64,000 bases of DNA from Sandaracinobacter neustonicus (GTDB lineage: Bacteria; Pseudomonadota; Alphaproteobacteria; Sphingomonadales; Sphingomonadaceae): contig NZ_VFSU01000011.1 of assembly GCF_006385875.1 (NCBI RefSeq), positions 186,001-250,000 on the forward strand, in the 5' to 3' direction. Position 1 is the first letter of the stretch; every line of letters begins with the position of its first letter. A program made the translations under genes and the position numbers. This document shows positions 46,719-56,838 of this stretch, in pieces. Under the pieces are notes generated by a model, which was given only the letters and a program-made list of their open reading frames with translations, was not told the origin of the DNA and searched no databases.

Positions 46719-47576
46719 CTAATACGCCTTGTGGCGTGGCGAAGCCGTCCGCCAGACCATGGTCAACTCCCTGACCGGCGCGCCGATTGAGAGCGGTCGC
46801 GATACCACCTGCGTCTCCCGCTGGACGTCTGACCGCACATAGAGAGCCGGCAGAAGAGATATTCCCATACCGCAAGTCACCATGAGCCTGAGCGTGTCCA
46901 GCGTCGTGCCCGCGTAGTCCGTAGCATGGGCTGCGCCGACCTTATCGCAAAGCCGGGCGATCTGATCGTGAATTCGGTGCCCCCGTTCCATACTCAGAAT
47001 CGTTTCGCCTGCCAGATTCTTCGGATCAACGGTGTCGAATGCGGCCAGGCGATGATCGGCCTGAACGACAAGGTGCAGGGGCTCACACAGCAAGACGACG
47101 CTGGTGAACTCGGGATCGTCCAGTCTTTCGGGAAGCAGCAGCACATCGTGAGCACCATCGGATAATTTGCCCGGCAGATTTTCGAGCCGATCCTCCCTGA
47201 CCATGATGCGTAAATCGGGGTAAGACTCCCGAAGCTGTGGCACAGCGAGCGAAAGCACATAGCCTCCTACGGTCTGGACCACACCTAATCGCAACGGGCC
47301 ACGCGGCACGTCCGCTTCATCGTGGCGGGCGATTTCCCGAATGTCCTCGACTTCGGCAACAACGCTTCTCGCGCGTCGCGCGATCTCCGAACCGACGGGT
47401 GTCATTAACACTTTGGTCCGCGTGCGCTCTACAAGCTGGACCCCTAGCCGGTTCTCCATCTCCTTGAGCTGCATGCTCAACGTGGGCTGCGTCACGTTGC
47501 ACGCGTCCGCTGCGCGGCTGAAATTTCCATGGTCGGCTACGGCGATGAGGTATCGCAATTGTTGAACGCTTGGCAT
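46719..47576 (-). CDS. OxyR-like LysR regulator without the peroxidatic cysteine, prematurely ended
   Basis: The 285-residue product starts with the LysR winged helix (MPSVQQLRYLIAVADHGNFS, LTQPTLSMQLKEME-type recognition helix) and continues as an OxyR-like sensor domain. Where OxyR has the peroxidatic Cys in GHCLRDQ, this protein has GHRIHDQ (R201); the second Cys is kept (C210 in IARLC). It ends at TAG (46719-46721) after SPRHKAY, and the same frame continues KIAKTISNSIAPWGLAD to a TGA at 46675, as if the stop arose recently. It lies on one side of an IS1380 element with a catalase gene on the other, the classic oxyR-kat neighbourhood. Confidence 0.8.
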   Translation of the reverse strand: MPSVQQLRYLIAVADHGNFSRAADACNVTQPTLSMQLKEMENRLGVQLVERTRTKVLMTPVGSEIARRARSVVAEVEDIREIARHDEADVPRGPLRLGVVQTVGGYVLSLAVPQLRESYPDLRIMVREDRLENLPGKLSDGAHDVLLLPERLDDPEFTSVVLLCEPLHLVVQADHRLAAFDTVDPKNLAGETILSMERGHRIHDQIARLCDKVGAAHATDYAGTTLDTLRLMVTCGMGISLLPALYVRSDVQRETQVVSRPLSIGAPVRELTMVWRTASPRHKAY

Positions 47577-47591
47577 GAGACATACTTATAG

Positions 47592-49262
47592 CCCACATTC
47601 TCCAAGTAAGTCGCTGATTTCGCTGTCGTAATCGTGATATTTCGCATATAAATCATGGCGTTGACGGCTGCGAGGGGCGCGTTTCATGGATCACCTGGAG
47701 GGTGCGGGCTTGGCGCGGGGAGATCGGGTTGATTTCGACCGCCGTGTGCGTCTGGAGTTCCGTGGTGCGCAGATCAGTTCAGACGGTGGCCTGCTGGTGA
47801 TGCGCGAGCTTGATGACGTGCTCGGCCTGTCCAATCTGGCGTCGGAGGCGCTGCGAGACAGCCGCACCGGGAAGAACACGCTCCATCGGCTTGACGGATT
47901 GTTCCGGCAATCGGTGTTCGGACGACTGGCCGGATACGAGGATGTGAACGATGCCGACCGCTTGGCCCTCGATCCCGTGATGCGTCAGGTCGTTGGCGGC
48001 AGGGCCGTCGAGGCGCAAGCTGCTTCGGCATCGCAGATGGGACGGTTCGAGACCGAGACGCTGGCTCTGGCCGCGAACCGGGCGGCGCTGGCCGATCTGA
48101 ACGGCCAATGGATCGACCGGTTTCATGACCGCAACGGGTTGAAATACATCGTGCTGGACATGGACAGCTCGGTCAGCCCCACCCACGGCGATCAGGAAGG
48201 TACTGCCTGGAACGGGCATTTCGACTGCACCTGCTATCACCCCATCTTCTTGTTCAACCAGTTTGGCATGCTGGAGCGCTGCGCCCTGCGTAACGGCAAT
48301 GTCCACAGCGCCGATGGCTGGCGGGATGTCCTTGATCCCGTCATTGCCCGATATGCTGGCCGCGACCTTGGTGGACGCTTCTTCCGGGCCGACGCTGCCT
48401 ACGCGATCCCCGCGATCTATATGCGGCTGGAAGAAGCCAGGTTCTTCTACGCCATCCGTCTGCCCGCCAACGCCGTCTTGCGCGAGAAGATCGCGCATCG
48501 GCTGACACGGCCCGTGGGACGGCCTTCGCTGACCAAGGTCAAACGGTTCTTCGAGGACTTCGAGTATCAGGCGGCGTCCTGGGACAAGCCGCGCCGCGTC
48601 ATCGCCAAGATCGAATGGCATCCGGGCGAGCTGTTCCCCAAAGTCGGCTTCATCGTCACCAACCTGCCGATGGAGCCAGACTGGGTGGTGAGGTTCTACA
48701 ACCAGCGCGGCACCGCAGAGCAGCACATCAAGGAAGGCAAATATGCCTTTCGCTGGACGCGGCTGTCATGCCGGAAGTTCCGGCACAACGAGGTGCGGCT
48801 GCAACTGCACGCGCTGGCCTACAACCTGGCAACCTTCCTGCGCTGCATCGAACTGCCCGAGGCCATGGCGGACTGGTCGTTGACCAGCCTGCAACTCAAG
48901 CTGATCAAGATCGGCGCCCGCGTCGTCCGCCACGCCCGCGCCATTACCTTCCAGTTGGCCGAGGTCGCCGTCACCGGCCCGATGGTGCGGGCCGTCCTTG
49001 CCGCCATCCGCCGTCTTCGAACGCCTCCGTCATGCGCATGACCACGATCCATGCCCAAGCTGAACGAAAGCGGCAGGACAGGTCCGTCTGCCGCGCGGAA
49101 AAGCGGCTCTGCCGGGCCAGAATGCTGCGGGTTCGAGGCTTGATCCACCCGACTTCGGCCGTTTGCGCGACGACAGACACCGCTCGGGGCGAAAAACGCT
49201 TGCCCAGCGAGCAAAATCAGGCGATCTTGAAGTCAAGCGGCGGGCCACTTGGGGAATGTCGG
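47592..49262 (+). mobile_element. IS1380-family insertion sequence
   Basis: Imperfect terminal inverted repeats bound a 1,671-bp unit: CCCACATTCTCCAAGT at 47592-47607, and the reverse complement of CCGACATTCCCCAAGT at 49247-49262 (14 of 16 bases match). A single IS1380-type transposase fills it. Flanking bases TATAG (left) and ATTGG (right) are not a target duplication. It lies 16 bp from the OxyR-like start and about 90 bp from the catalase start. Confidence 0.8.
47686..49041 (+). CDS. IS1380-family transposase
   Basis: The 451-residue DDE transposase has the IS1380 blocks: [38 protein letters not shown], the first catalytic Asp in [31 protein letters not shown], and the C-terminal [19 protein letters not shown] with the catalytic Glu. 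The whole frame is intact, so the element could be mobile. The catalase frame extends into its tail in another frame, but that extension is not coding. Confidence 0.92.
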   Translation: MDHLEGAGLARGDRVDFDRRVRLEFRGAQISSDGGLLVMRELDDVLGLSNLASEALRDSRTGKNTLHRLDGLFRQSVFGRLAGYEDVNDADRLALDPVMRQVVGGRAVEAQAASASQMGRFETETLALAANRAALADLNGQWIDRFHDRNGLKYIVLDMDSSVSPTHGDQEGTAWNGHFDCTCYHPIFLFNQFGMLERCALRNGNVHSADGWRDVLDPVIARYAGRDLGGRFFRADAAYAIPAIYMRLEEARFFYAIRLPANAVLREKIAHRLTRPVGRPSLTKVKRFFEDFEYQAASWDKPRRVIAKIEWHPGELFPKVGFIVTNLPMEPDWVVRFYNQRGTAEQHIKEGKYAFRWTRLSCRKFRHNEVRLQLHALAYNLATFLRCIELPEAMADWSLTSLQLKLIKIGARVVRHARAITFQLAEVAVTGPMVRAVLAAIRRLRTPPSCA

Positions 49263-49352
49263 ATTGGACATCATCGTCATATTGGCGTGTTAGTTCCTCC
49301 AATTCGAATCTGGGTTCCGTCGCTGCGGAGCCGCATGCAGTGGAGGACGAGC

Positions 49353-50858
49353 ATGACCAAGAACCCGACCATGACGACGAGCGCGGGCGCGCCGGTTCCC
49401 GACAACCAGAATTCGATCACCGCCGGCGAGCGCGGCCCGGTCCTGCTGCAGGATTATCAGCTGCTCGAGAAGCTCGCCCACCAGAACCGCGAGCGCATTC
49501 CCGAGCGTGTCGTCCATGCCAAGGGGTGGGGCGCGCATGGCACGCTGAAGATCACCGGCGACATCTCGAAATACACCAAGGCCAAGGCGCTGCAGCCGGG
49601 CGCGGAGACGCCGCTGATCCTGCGTTTCTCGACCGTGGCTGGCGAGATGGGCGCGGCCGATGCCGAGCGCGACGTGCGCGGCTTCGCGATCAAGTTCTAT
49701 ACGCCTGAAGGCAACTGGGATCTCGTCGGCAACAACACGCCGGTGTTCTTCGTGCGCGATCCGGTGAAATTCCCCGACTTCATCCACACCCAGAAGCGCC
49801 ATCCGAAGACCAACATGCGCTCGCCGACGGCGATGTGGGACTTCTGGTCTCTCTCGCCGGAGAGCCTGCATCAGGTCACGATCCTGATGTCGGATCGCGG
49901 CCTGCCGGTCGCCCCGATGTTCATGAACGGCTACGGTTCGCACACCTATTCGTTCTGGAACGACCAGGGCGAGCGCTACTGGGTGAAATTCCACTTCAAG
50001 ACCGTGCAGGGTCACAAGCACTACACCAACGAGCAGGCAGAGCAGGTCATCGGCCGGACGCGCGAGAGCTATCAGGAAGAGCTCTACGGCACGATCGATC
50101 GCGGCGAGTTCCCGAAATGGAAGGTCCAGGTCCAGATCATGCCGGAGCTGGATGCGGAGAAGACCTCCTACAATCCCTTCGACCTGACCAAGGTCTGGCC
50201 GCATGCGGACTATCCGCCGATCGACATCGGCGTGATGGAGCTCAACCGCAATCCGGACAATTACTTCGCCGAGATCGAGAACGCCGCGTTCTCGCCGTCG
50301 AACATCGTGCCCGGCATCGGGTTCTCGCCCGACAAGATGCTGCAGGCCCGCATCTTCTCCTATGCGGATGCCCATCGCCACCGGCTCGGCACGCATTACG
50401 AGACCATTCCGGTCAACCAGCCGAAATGCCCGGTGCACCACTATCACCGTGACGGGCAGATGAACACGTATGGCGGCATCAAGACCGGCAGCCCGGACGC
50501 CTATTACGAGCCGAACTCCTTCGGCGGACCGGTCGAGCAGCCTTCCGCCAAGGAGCCGCCGCTGAAGATTTCGGGCGATGCGGATCGCTACAACCATCGC
50601 ATCGGCAATGACGACTACTCGCAGCCGCGCGCGCTGTTCAACCTGTTCGACCCCGCCCAGAAGGAGCGCCTGTTCTCCAACATCGCCGCTGCGATGGGCG
50701 GCATCCCGCAGGCGATCGAGGAGCGCCAGCTCGCCCATTTCGACAAGATCCATTCCGAATACGGCAATGGCGTGCGCCGCGCGCTCGCCAAGTCGGATGG
50801 GCGCGAGCGTCCCGCGATCTCGGTGACCGAGAACACGCCGCAGCACGCGGCGGAGTAA
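49353..50858 (+). CDS. katA: Catalase, small-subunit clade 3
   Basis: The 501-residue haem catalase has the active-site His55 in [13 protein letters not shown], the catalytic Asn in [12 protein letters not shown] (about 127-128) and the proximal Tyr region [14 protein letters not shown]. At about 500 residues it lacks the extra domain of large clade 2 enzymes and is therefore clade 3 in size. The ATG at 49353 follows TGGAGGA. The codon bias and downstream repeat suggest a Rhizobiales origin. It would usually be under OxyR; here an IS element separates them. Confidence 0.93.
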   Translation: MTKNPTMTTSAGAPVPDNQNSITAGERGPVLLQDYQLLEKLAHQNRERIPERVVHAKGWGAHGTLKITGDISKYTKAKALQPGAETPLILRFSTVAGEMGAADAERDVRGFAIKFYTPEGNWDLVGNNTPVFFVRDPVKFPDFIHTQKRHPKTNMRSPTAMWDFWSLSPESLHQVTILMSDRGLPVAPMFMNGYGSHTYSFWNDQGERYWVKFHFKTVQGHKHYTNEQAEQVIGRTRESYQEELYGTIDRGEFPKWKVQVQIMPELDAEKTSYNPFDLTKVWPHADYPPIDIGVMELNRNPDNYFAEIENAAFSPSNIVPGIGFSPDKMLQARIFSYADAHRHRLGTHYETIPVNQPKCPVHHYHRDGQMNTYGGIKTGSPDAYYEPNSFGGPVEQPSAKEPPLKISGDADRYNHRIGNDDYSQPRALFNLFDPAQKERLFSNIAAAMGGIPQAIEERQLAHFDKIHSEYGNGVRRALAKSDGRERPAISVTENTPQHAAE

Positions 50859-50883
50859 CGTCGCGACCATGATTGGAATGGAG

Positions 50884-50914
50884 AGGGCCGTGGCTGACGC
50901 CGCGGCCCTTTTTT
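50884..50914 (+). terminator. Rho-independent terminator after katA
   Basis: AGGGCCGTGG (50884-50893) pairs with CCGCGGCCCT (50900-50909), with one G-U pair and a 6-base loop. A run of T follows (50909-50914). It lies 25 bp after the katA stop. Confidence 0.85.
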
Positions 50915-50935
50915 ATGGGCCGGCCATGAGGCGCG

Positions 50936-51013
50936 CGTCATGCCCGGACTTGACCCGAGCATCGCCCACGAGAGATTTTCGGGTCCGCGCCTCGCTCTGC
51001 CCGAGAATGACGG
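50936..51013. repeat. REP-like element of Rhizobiales type
   Basis: CGTCATGCCCGGACTTGACC at 50936 and GCCCGAGAATGACGGG at 51000 form imperfect inverted ends (CGTCAT with ATGACG). This is the pattern of dispersed repeats I know from Bradyrhizobium, Rhodopseudomonas and Bosea genomes, not from sphingomonads. Confidence 0.6.
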
Positions 51014-51086
51014 GGCTCGCTCCGATCGCCCGACCGACGATATGCACTGGCACCCTCGCCAATCTGCCACCACGAAAGCCTGCCTC

Positions 51087-52053
51087 ATGACCGACCTGAC
51101 GCAAGACGAAGCCCGCATCATCGCCTGGCTGGGCGAGCGGAAGGACGAGATGATCGACCTGCTGCGCGAGCTGGTCGATACGGATTCGGGCTCCTACGAC
51201 AAGGCGGGCGTCGACAGGGCAGGGCAGGTTCTCGCGCGCTTCCACGAGGCGAACGGGCTCTCCGTCGAGATCATTCCCGATGCGCGCTATGGCGACGCGG
51301 TGAAGGCGCGCCTCGCCAACCCCGCCGCGAACGACCAGCGCCCGGTCCTGCTGCTCGGCCATCGCGATACCGTCTTCCCCGAAGGCGAGCCGACGCGCCG
51401 GCCGTTCAGGATCGAGGGTGCGCGTGCCTACGGGCCGGGCGTCGCGGACATGAAGGCGGGGCTCGTCATCGAGGCTTTCGTCGCTGCTGCCTTCGCTGCG
51501 AATGACGGGCTCGCCGCGCCGTTGACCATGCTGACGACGAGCGACGAGGAGATCGCCTCGCCATCCTCGCGTCCGGTGATCGAGGAGGCCGCGCGCGAAT
51601 CCCGCTGCGTCTTCAACGCCGAGCCTAGCCGCCTGCCGGCGGGCACGGATTTCACCGCCGACCGGCGCCAGTCGATCACCAGCGGGCGCAAGGGCGGCGT
51701 GTTCCTGCGCGCCGACTTCGCCGGCAAGGCGGCCCATTCCGGCGCGAATTACGAGAAGGGCATCTCGGCCATCGTCGAACTCGGCCAGAAGATCGCCCGC
51801 CTGCAGGGGCTGACCGACCTCGATGCCGGCATCACGGTGAATGTCGGGCTGGTGGGTGGTGGCCAGACGGTGAACACCATCGCGCCCTCGGCCTGGTGCG
51901 AGATCGATCTGCGCTATCGGACCGCCTCGCAGCGCGACGACACCGTCGAGGCGATCCGCGCCATCGTCGAGACGCCGGACATCCCGGGGGCGTCGGGCAC
52001 GCTCACGATCAAGGGCGAGTTCGTGCCGCTGGAGCAGACGGCGGATTCGCTTT
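51087..52053 (+). pseudogene. Truncated M20 carboxypeptidase (glutamate carboxypeptidase type)
   Basis: From MTDLTQDEARIIAWLGERKD the sequence matches M20 carboxypeptidase G2-like enzymes: LLLGHRDTVFPEG, GVADMKAGLV, TTSDEEIASPSSRPV, and the dimer domain AAHSGANYEKGISAI. Homology stops at about 52053 after FVPLEQTADS. The frame runs on to 52241 in unrelated sequence, and the C-terminal region with the last zinc histidine (about 70 residues) is missing. Thus it cannot be active as such. The break is the junction between the catalase segment and the mrp operon. Confidence 0.75.
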
Positions 52054-52231
52054 ATAGACGATCTCTATTAGATGCCAAGGAGCTTTCGATTTTCCTTTGG
52101 TCGCAATTTGTGGTTCTTGGGGCTCGCTCGCAGGTTCTGCCCGATGAGCGCCAGCCCATGCGTGTTGAGCAGGCAACCCGCCTCGGCAACGAGGCGCTGC
52201 CAAACGCGTCACCAAAACGAAACGAGTCTGC

Positions 52232-54544
52232 GTGTCCCTGATCTCCATTCTTCTACTATCAGCTTTGGGTTCCGTTGCTGCATGGCGGGTGGGGCGGCAC
52301 GTTTCATCCGGTCTGAAGCACGTCGCTGCACTTCTACCTATCGCCCTTTTTGCCTGCTTCATCTTTCACATTGAGCCGGTGGCCTCCGGCGGGGTCGTCA
52401 CCGATACGGCCGCATGGGTGCCCTCTTTGGGAATCGACCTGGCTTTCAGGCTGGACGGATTTTCGCTTCTGTTCGCTCTCCTGATTACCGGCATCGGCTC
52501 GCTCGTGACGATCTATGCCACGAGCTATTTTTCTGAGGCCGATGCACGCGAGCGCGCCCGCTTCGTCTTCCTGATCCATCTGTTTATGACAGCGATGCTC
52601 GGGACGGTGCTGTCGGACAACCTCATTGTCATGTTCGTGTTCTGGGAAGCGACAAGCCTGACCTCCTTCATGCTGATCGGCTTCGAGACCGCGAAGACGG
52701 AGGCCCGCCGCGCCGCGTTGCAGTCGCTGCTCATTACCTGTGGCGGCGGGCTGGCGCTGCTCGGCGCGATCCTGCTCATCGGCATGGAGCTTGGCTCATT
52801 TTCGTTGGCCGCCATCACCGCCCGGGCGCCGGAACTTGTCGCAAGCCCGTTGCTGCCGGCCGTGATCGTCCTGCTTCTGATCGGGACATTCACCAAGTCG
52901 GCGCAGTTTCCCTTTCACTTCTGGCTCCCGAAGGCCATGGCCGCACCGACGCCGGCCTCGGCCTATCTGCACTCTGCGACCATGGTGAAGCTGGGCGTCT
53001 ATCTGCTTGCCCGCTTCGACGGCATCTTTGCCGGCGTCCCGGCCTACGGGGTGATCCTCGTCACCTTCGGCCTGCTCACCATGTCGATAGCGGCCTTCAA
53101 CGCGATCCGCGCGACTGGCTATAAGGCCATTCTGGCGCAATCGACCGTGGCCTCGCTCGGTATTCTGGTGATGCTGATCGGCCTCGATGGTCCTGTGTCG
53201 TCCGTAGCGGTCATCGGCTTCATTCTATCCCACGCCCTCTACAAGGCGGCGCTGTTCTTCTGCGCGGGCACAGCTATCCACGCCACTCACATCACCGAGT
53301 TGCGCAAGCTCGGCGGTCTCGCCAAGCATCTGCCGTTCACGGCGGCAGCGGCGGTTCTGGCAAGTCTGTCCATGGCCGGACTGCCGCCCTTTGTGGGCTT
53401 CATCGCCAAGGAATACCTGTTTGAAGCGCAGCTCCAGAGCAGTTGGAGCGCGATCGCCGTGATCGTCGCCGTGCTGGTCAACGGCGTCATGGTTGCCGTC
53501 GCCGGTGCGGTGTCGCTTCGCCCCTTCTTCCGGGGGCGCGGCAAGATCGAGCATGTGCATCATGGGGAGACGCCCGGCCTTCTGATCGGGCCGATGCTGC
53601 TGGCTATCCTCGGCGTCGTATTCGGCATCGCACCGCACCTGATCGTGGACAACCTGATCGCTCCTGCGGCCGGTGCCCTGCGCGGTTCACCTGTCCAGGT
53701 TTCATTTTCGCTATGGCACGGCCTGACCCCGATGCTGGGTCTGAGCGCTGCCGTGGTGATCCTCGGTATCGCGCTGATGTGGAAGTGGAATGAGTTTCAT
53801 CGCGCCATTGGTCAGATGAGGCTCGTCCAGAAAATCGATGCCGACCGGGCCTATTATCGGGTTGTAGATAGGGTGCTGGGGACAGCACGCGCCACAACCC
53901 GATGGCTCCAGAACGGGGATCAACGGCGATACACCCTAACCGTGGCATCGTCGCTGCTGATCGTGGCCGGTTATGCCCTTGTGACAGGGGGACCGCTGAA
54001 CCTGACGTGGAGCGGCGGGGAAATCCTCCCGTTTCCGGCCATCATCCTGATTCTGGCGATAGTAGGATGTGTCGTAGCCATTAGATCGACCTCTCTGGTC
54101 ACGGGGCTCGTCGGCATCGGCATTGTCGGCTACGGCTCGGCGCTGCTCTTTCTCGCCAACGGAGCACCCGATCTGGCGCTCACCCAATTCGCGGTCGAGA
54201 CCCTTGTGCTGGTCGTGCTGATGGCCGTTCTCGTGCGCTTGCCGACCGATGCGCCCAAAACGCGATCGCCAAGGGAAAGCCGGATCGATGCGGGCATTGC
54301 AACTATCTTTGGCTTCCTCGTCTTCGGCGGCCTTGCAACCATGACGGCCCAGCCGTTCGACACCCGCCTGTCCGATTTCTATGGCGCGACCAGCTATCTC
54401 GAAGCGCGGGGGCACAACGTCGTCAACGTCATCATCGTTGATTACCGCGCCTTCGATACCGTCGGGGAGGTTGCCGTTGTGGCCTTCGCCACCCTTGCGG
54501 TTTGGGCGCTGCTCAAGCGCCGCCGTGCCGGAAAGGGGAGCTGA
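52232..54544 (+). CDS. mrpA: Mrp Na+/H+ antiporter subunit A
   Basis: The 770-residue polytopic protein is MrpA: a NuoL-like N-terminal part with FVFWEATSLTSFMLIGFE, KSAQFPFHFWLPKAMAAPTPASAYLHSATMVK-type signature and the later IVDYRAFDTVGEV motif near the C terminus. It forms the proton-channel-like part of the Mrp complex in the inner membrane. It starts with GTG at 52232, which overlaps the end of the M20 frame, and mrpB follows after 2 bp. The operon order is A-B-C-D-E-F-G, the standard group 1 layout with separate A and B. Confidence 0.92.
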   Translation: MSLISILLLSALGSVAAWRVGRHVSSGLKHVAALLPIALFACFIFHIEPVASGGVVTDTAAWVPSLGIDLAFRLDGFSLLFALLITGIGSLVTIYATSYFSEADARERARFVFLIHLFMTAMLGTVLSDNLIVMFVFWEATSLTSFMLIGFETAKTEARRAALQSLLITCGGGLALLGAILLIGMELGSFSLAAITARAPELVASPLLPAVIVLLLIGTFTKSAQFPFHFWLPKAMAAPTPASAYLHSATMVKLGVYLLARFDGIFAGVPAYGVILVTFGLLTMSIAAFNAIRATGYKAILAQSTVASLGILVMLIGLDGPVSSVAVIGFILSHALYKAALFFCAGTAIHATHITELRKLGGLAKHLPFTAAAAVLASLSMAGLPPFVGFIAKEYLFEAQLQSSWSAIAVIVAVLVNGVMVAVAGAVSLRPFFRGRGKIEHVHHGETPGLLIGPMLLAILGVVFGIAPHLIVDNLIAPAAGALRGSPVQVSFSLWHGLTPMLGLSAAVVILGIALMWKWNEFHRAIGQMRLVQKIDADRAYYRVVDRVLGTARATTRWLQNGDQRRYTLTVASSLLIVAGYALVTGGPLNLTWSGGEILPFPAIILILAIVGCVVAIRSTSLVTGLVGIGIVGYGSALLFLANGAPDLALTQFAVETLVLVVLMAVLVRLPTDAPKTRSPRESRIDAGIATIFGFLVFGGLATMTAQPFDTRLSDFYGATSYLEARGHNVVNVIIVDYRAFDTVGEVAVVAFATLAVWALLKRRRAGKGS

Positions 54545-54546
54545 CC

Positions 54547-54954
54547 ATGCGCTCGGTGATCTTCTCCGCCATGGCCAGGGCGTTCTTCTGGATCATGCTG
54601 GCCGTCTCGGTGCTGATCCTTCTGCGAGGCCACGACCAGCCCGGAGGCGGCTTCGTCGGCGGCCTGGTCGCCGCCATGGCGATCGGTGTCGTGGCGCTTG
54701 CCGATGGCGTCGCCGCCGCCCGCCGTCGTCTCGTCGCACAACCTGTCGTCCTGCTCGGTCTTGGAGGGCTGCTGACCATCGTCAGCGGCATCCCGGGCTT
54801 TGTCGCGGGCGGGGGGTTTCTCGCGCATCAATGGCTCATCTTCGACAACGGATTCAAGCTCGGCACGACCATGGTGTTCGACCTCGGCGTCTATCTCGTC
54901 GTGTTGGGCGGGATGCTGTCCCTTGTCTTCCGCCTCTACGAGGATGCGCCATGA
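54547..54954 (+). CDS. mrpB: Mrp antiporter subunit B
   Basis: This 135-residue product has four helices and the MrpB signature LRGHDQPGGGFVGGLVAAMAI near its start. It is an essential small subunit of the Mrp complex. The ATG at 54547 follows the mrpA stop by 2 bp; its stop overlaps mrpC (ATGA). Confidence 0.93.
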   Translation: MRSVIFSAMARAFFWIMLAVSVLILLRGHDQPGGGFVGGLVAAMAIGVVALADGVAAARRRLVAQPVVLLGLGGLLTIVSGIPGFVAGGGFLAHQWLIFDNGFKLGTTMVFDLGVYLVVLGGMLSLVFRLYEDAP

Positions 54955-55331
54955 ACCTGATCTATTCCGCCGGCTTCGCCGCCATCATGGCTTGCGGTGT
55001 TTACCTCCTGCTGTCCCGGCACGTCATGCGCATCGTGTATGGCGTGATCCTGATCTCGGCCTCGGTCAACCTCGTCCTCTTCCTCTCGGGCAGGATCGGC
55101 CCTAATCCGCCCCCCGTGATCCCGTCCGGAGAGACGGTCCTTTCTGCCGGGGCCGCCAATCCGCTGCCCCAAGCGCTGGTGCTGACGGCCATCGTCATCG
55201 GCTTTTCGCTGGTCGCCTTTGCTGTGGCGCTGGCGCTCCAGACCTTTCGAACCATTGGAACGCTGGACAGTCGGAAGCTGAACCAGGCGGAAGCGCTGGG
55301 CTCGCCCTATGAGGAGGGCAAGAGCCAATGA
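54951..55331 (+). CDS. mrpC: Mrp antiporter subunit C
   Basis: The 126-residue NuoK-like subunit has three helices, including YGVILISASVNLVLFLSGR and VLTAIVIGFSLVAFAVALAL (ALVLTAIVIG is the NuoK-type motif). It connects MrpA and MrpD in the complex. It overlaps mrpB and mrpD by 4 bp each. Confidence 0.93.
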   Translation: MNLIYSAGFAAIMACGVYLLLSRHVMRIVYGVILISASVNLVLFLSGRIGPNPPPVIPSGETVLSAGAANPLPQALVLTAIVIGFSLVAFAVALALQTFRTIGTLDSRKLNQAEALGSPYEEGKSQ

Positions 55332-56838
55332 TCGGGTTCATCACGTCAAATGTCATCCTCTGGCCGATTGTCGTGCCGCTCACCGGCGCGATGCTTGCGA
55401 TGCTGTTTTGGTCATCGCCGGCCGCACAGCGTATCGTCACGGCCGCCGCATTGGCGGCGATGCTGGCGGCCGCTCTGCTCCTGCTCAACCGCGTCCTCTC
55501 CGATGGGCAGATCGCGTTGACCTTCGGGGGCTGGGCTCCCCCCTTCGGCATCAGCTTCGTCGCCGATCGACTTGGAACGGCCATGGTGATGGTGACGGCG
55601 TTGCTCGCCGCTGCGGTCATGCTGTTCGGTCGCGCCGATATTCGGGGCCGTCAGGAGCGCTCGGGGTTCCATCCCCTCATGCTCGGCATGCTCGCCTCGA
55701 TCAACGGCGCATTCCTCACCGGAGATCTCTTCAATCTCTATGTCTGGTTCGAGATCATGCTCATCACGGCGATGGCCTGCTGGTCATCGACCGGACCCGC
55801 GCGCAACTGGATGGCACGATCAAATATGCGGTGCTGAACCTCTTCAGCACATTGCTGTTCCTGCTGGCCATCGCCATCGTTTACGGGGTTACGGGAACGC
55901 TCAACATGGCGGACCTGTCCGTTGTCCTTGGTCAGACGCAGGACAATAACGCGCTAGCCCTGGCCGCCGCCCTGTTCCTCGTCGGCTTCGGCATCAAGGC
56001 GGGCTACTTCCCGCTCTTCTTCTGGCTTCCCGGCTCCTATCACACGGCCTCGATGACGGTAGCCGCGATCTTCGCGGGCCTGCTGACCAAGGTGGGCGTT
56101 TACGCGACCTTCCGCATTTTCTCGCTGTTCTTCGAAGGCGGCGAGGCCATGCGGGACGTGATGGCGATCATGGCGGCCGGCACCATGCTGTTCGGGGTGT
56201 TCGGTGCCGCCGTGCAGTGGGACGTTCGCCGCATCCTCTCATTCCACATCATCAGCCAGATTGGCTACATGCTGCTCGGCCTTGCGCTTGGAACCCCGGC
56301 CGCGCTGGGCGGTGCGGCCTTCTACATCGTCCATCACATCATCGTTAAGGCCAATCTGTTCCTGATCGCCGGAGCCATCTATCGCGCCAGCGGAACCTTC
56401 GACCTGCGCAAGTCGGGCGGCCTGATGGCGAGCCATCCGATGCTGGCCCTGCTGTTCTCAATTCCTGCCTTGTCCCTCGCCGGCATCCCGCCCCTGTCGG
56501 GATTTTGGGCCAAGGTCATGGTCATCGACGCCTCCTTTCAGGCTGGCGCCGGCTGGCTGGCGGCCGTTGGGCTGTTCGTCGGCCTGCTGACGATCTTCTC
56601 CATGAGCAAAATCTGGATCGAAGCGTTCTGGAAGCCCGCACCGTTGGGCCGCACCAGGCCCCGACCGGTGCCTGCCGTCATGCTGGTGTCCATCGCGACC
56701 CTTGGCGCGATCACTGTCTGGATCGGCCTGCAACCCGAGCCTTTGGTGAACTATGCCCTTGCGACAGGAGAAAGCCTTCTGGATCGGAGCGCGTATGTCC
56801 GGGCCACCTTTGCCGGCACCACGGGAGAACTGCCATGA
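55328..56838 (+). pseudogene. mrpD: mrpD with a frameshift at about 55,774
   Basis: MrpD is NuoN/NuoM-like. The first 149 codons or so read normally (MIGFITSNVILWPIVVPLTG, GDLFNLYVWFEIMLITAM). At 55772-55776 ATGGCC stands where ATGGGCC is expected, and the frame moves. The original frame then stops at 55837. The remaining part (GLLVIDRTRAQLDGTIKYAVLNLFSTLL to the end) is in the next frame and intact to 56838, including GIKAGYFPLFFWLPGSYH. One G appears to be missing. The other six subunits are whole, so a recent mutation, a sequencing error or recoding are all possible. Confidence 0.8.

Noticed and set aside
48615-49352. Upstream extension of the catalase frame into the transposase gene
   Set aside because: The extension lies in a second frame of an intact transposase; catalase similarity and a Shine-Dalgarno both start at 49353.
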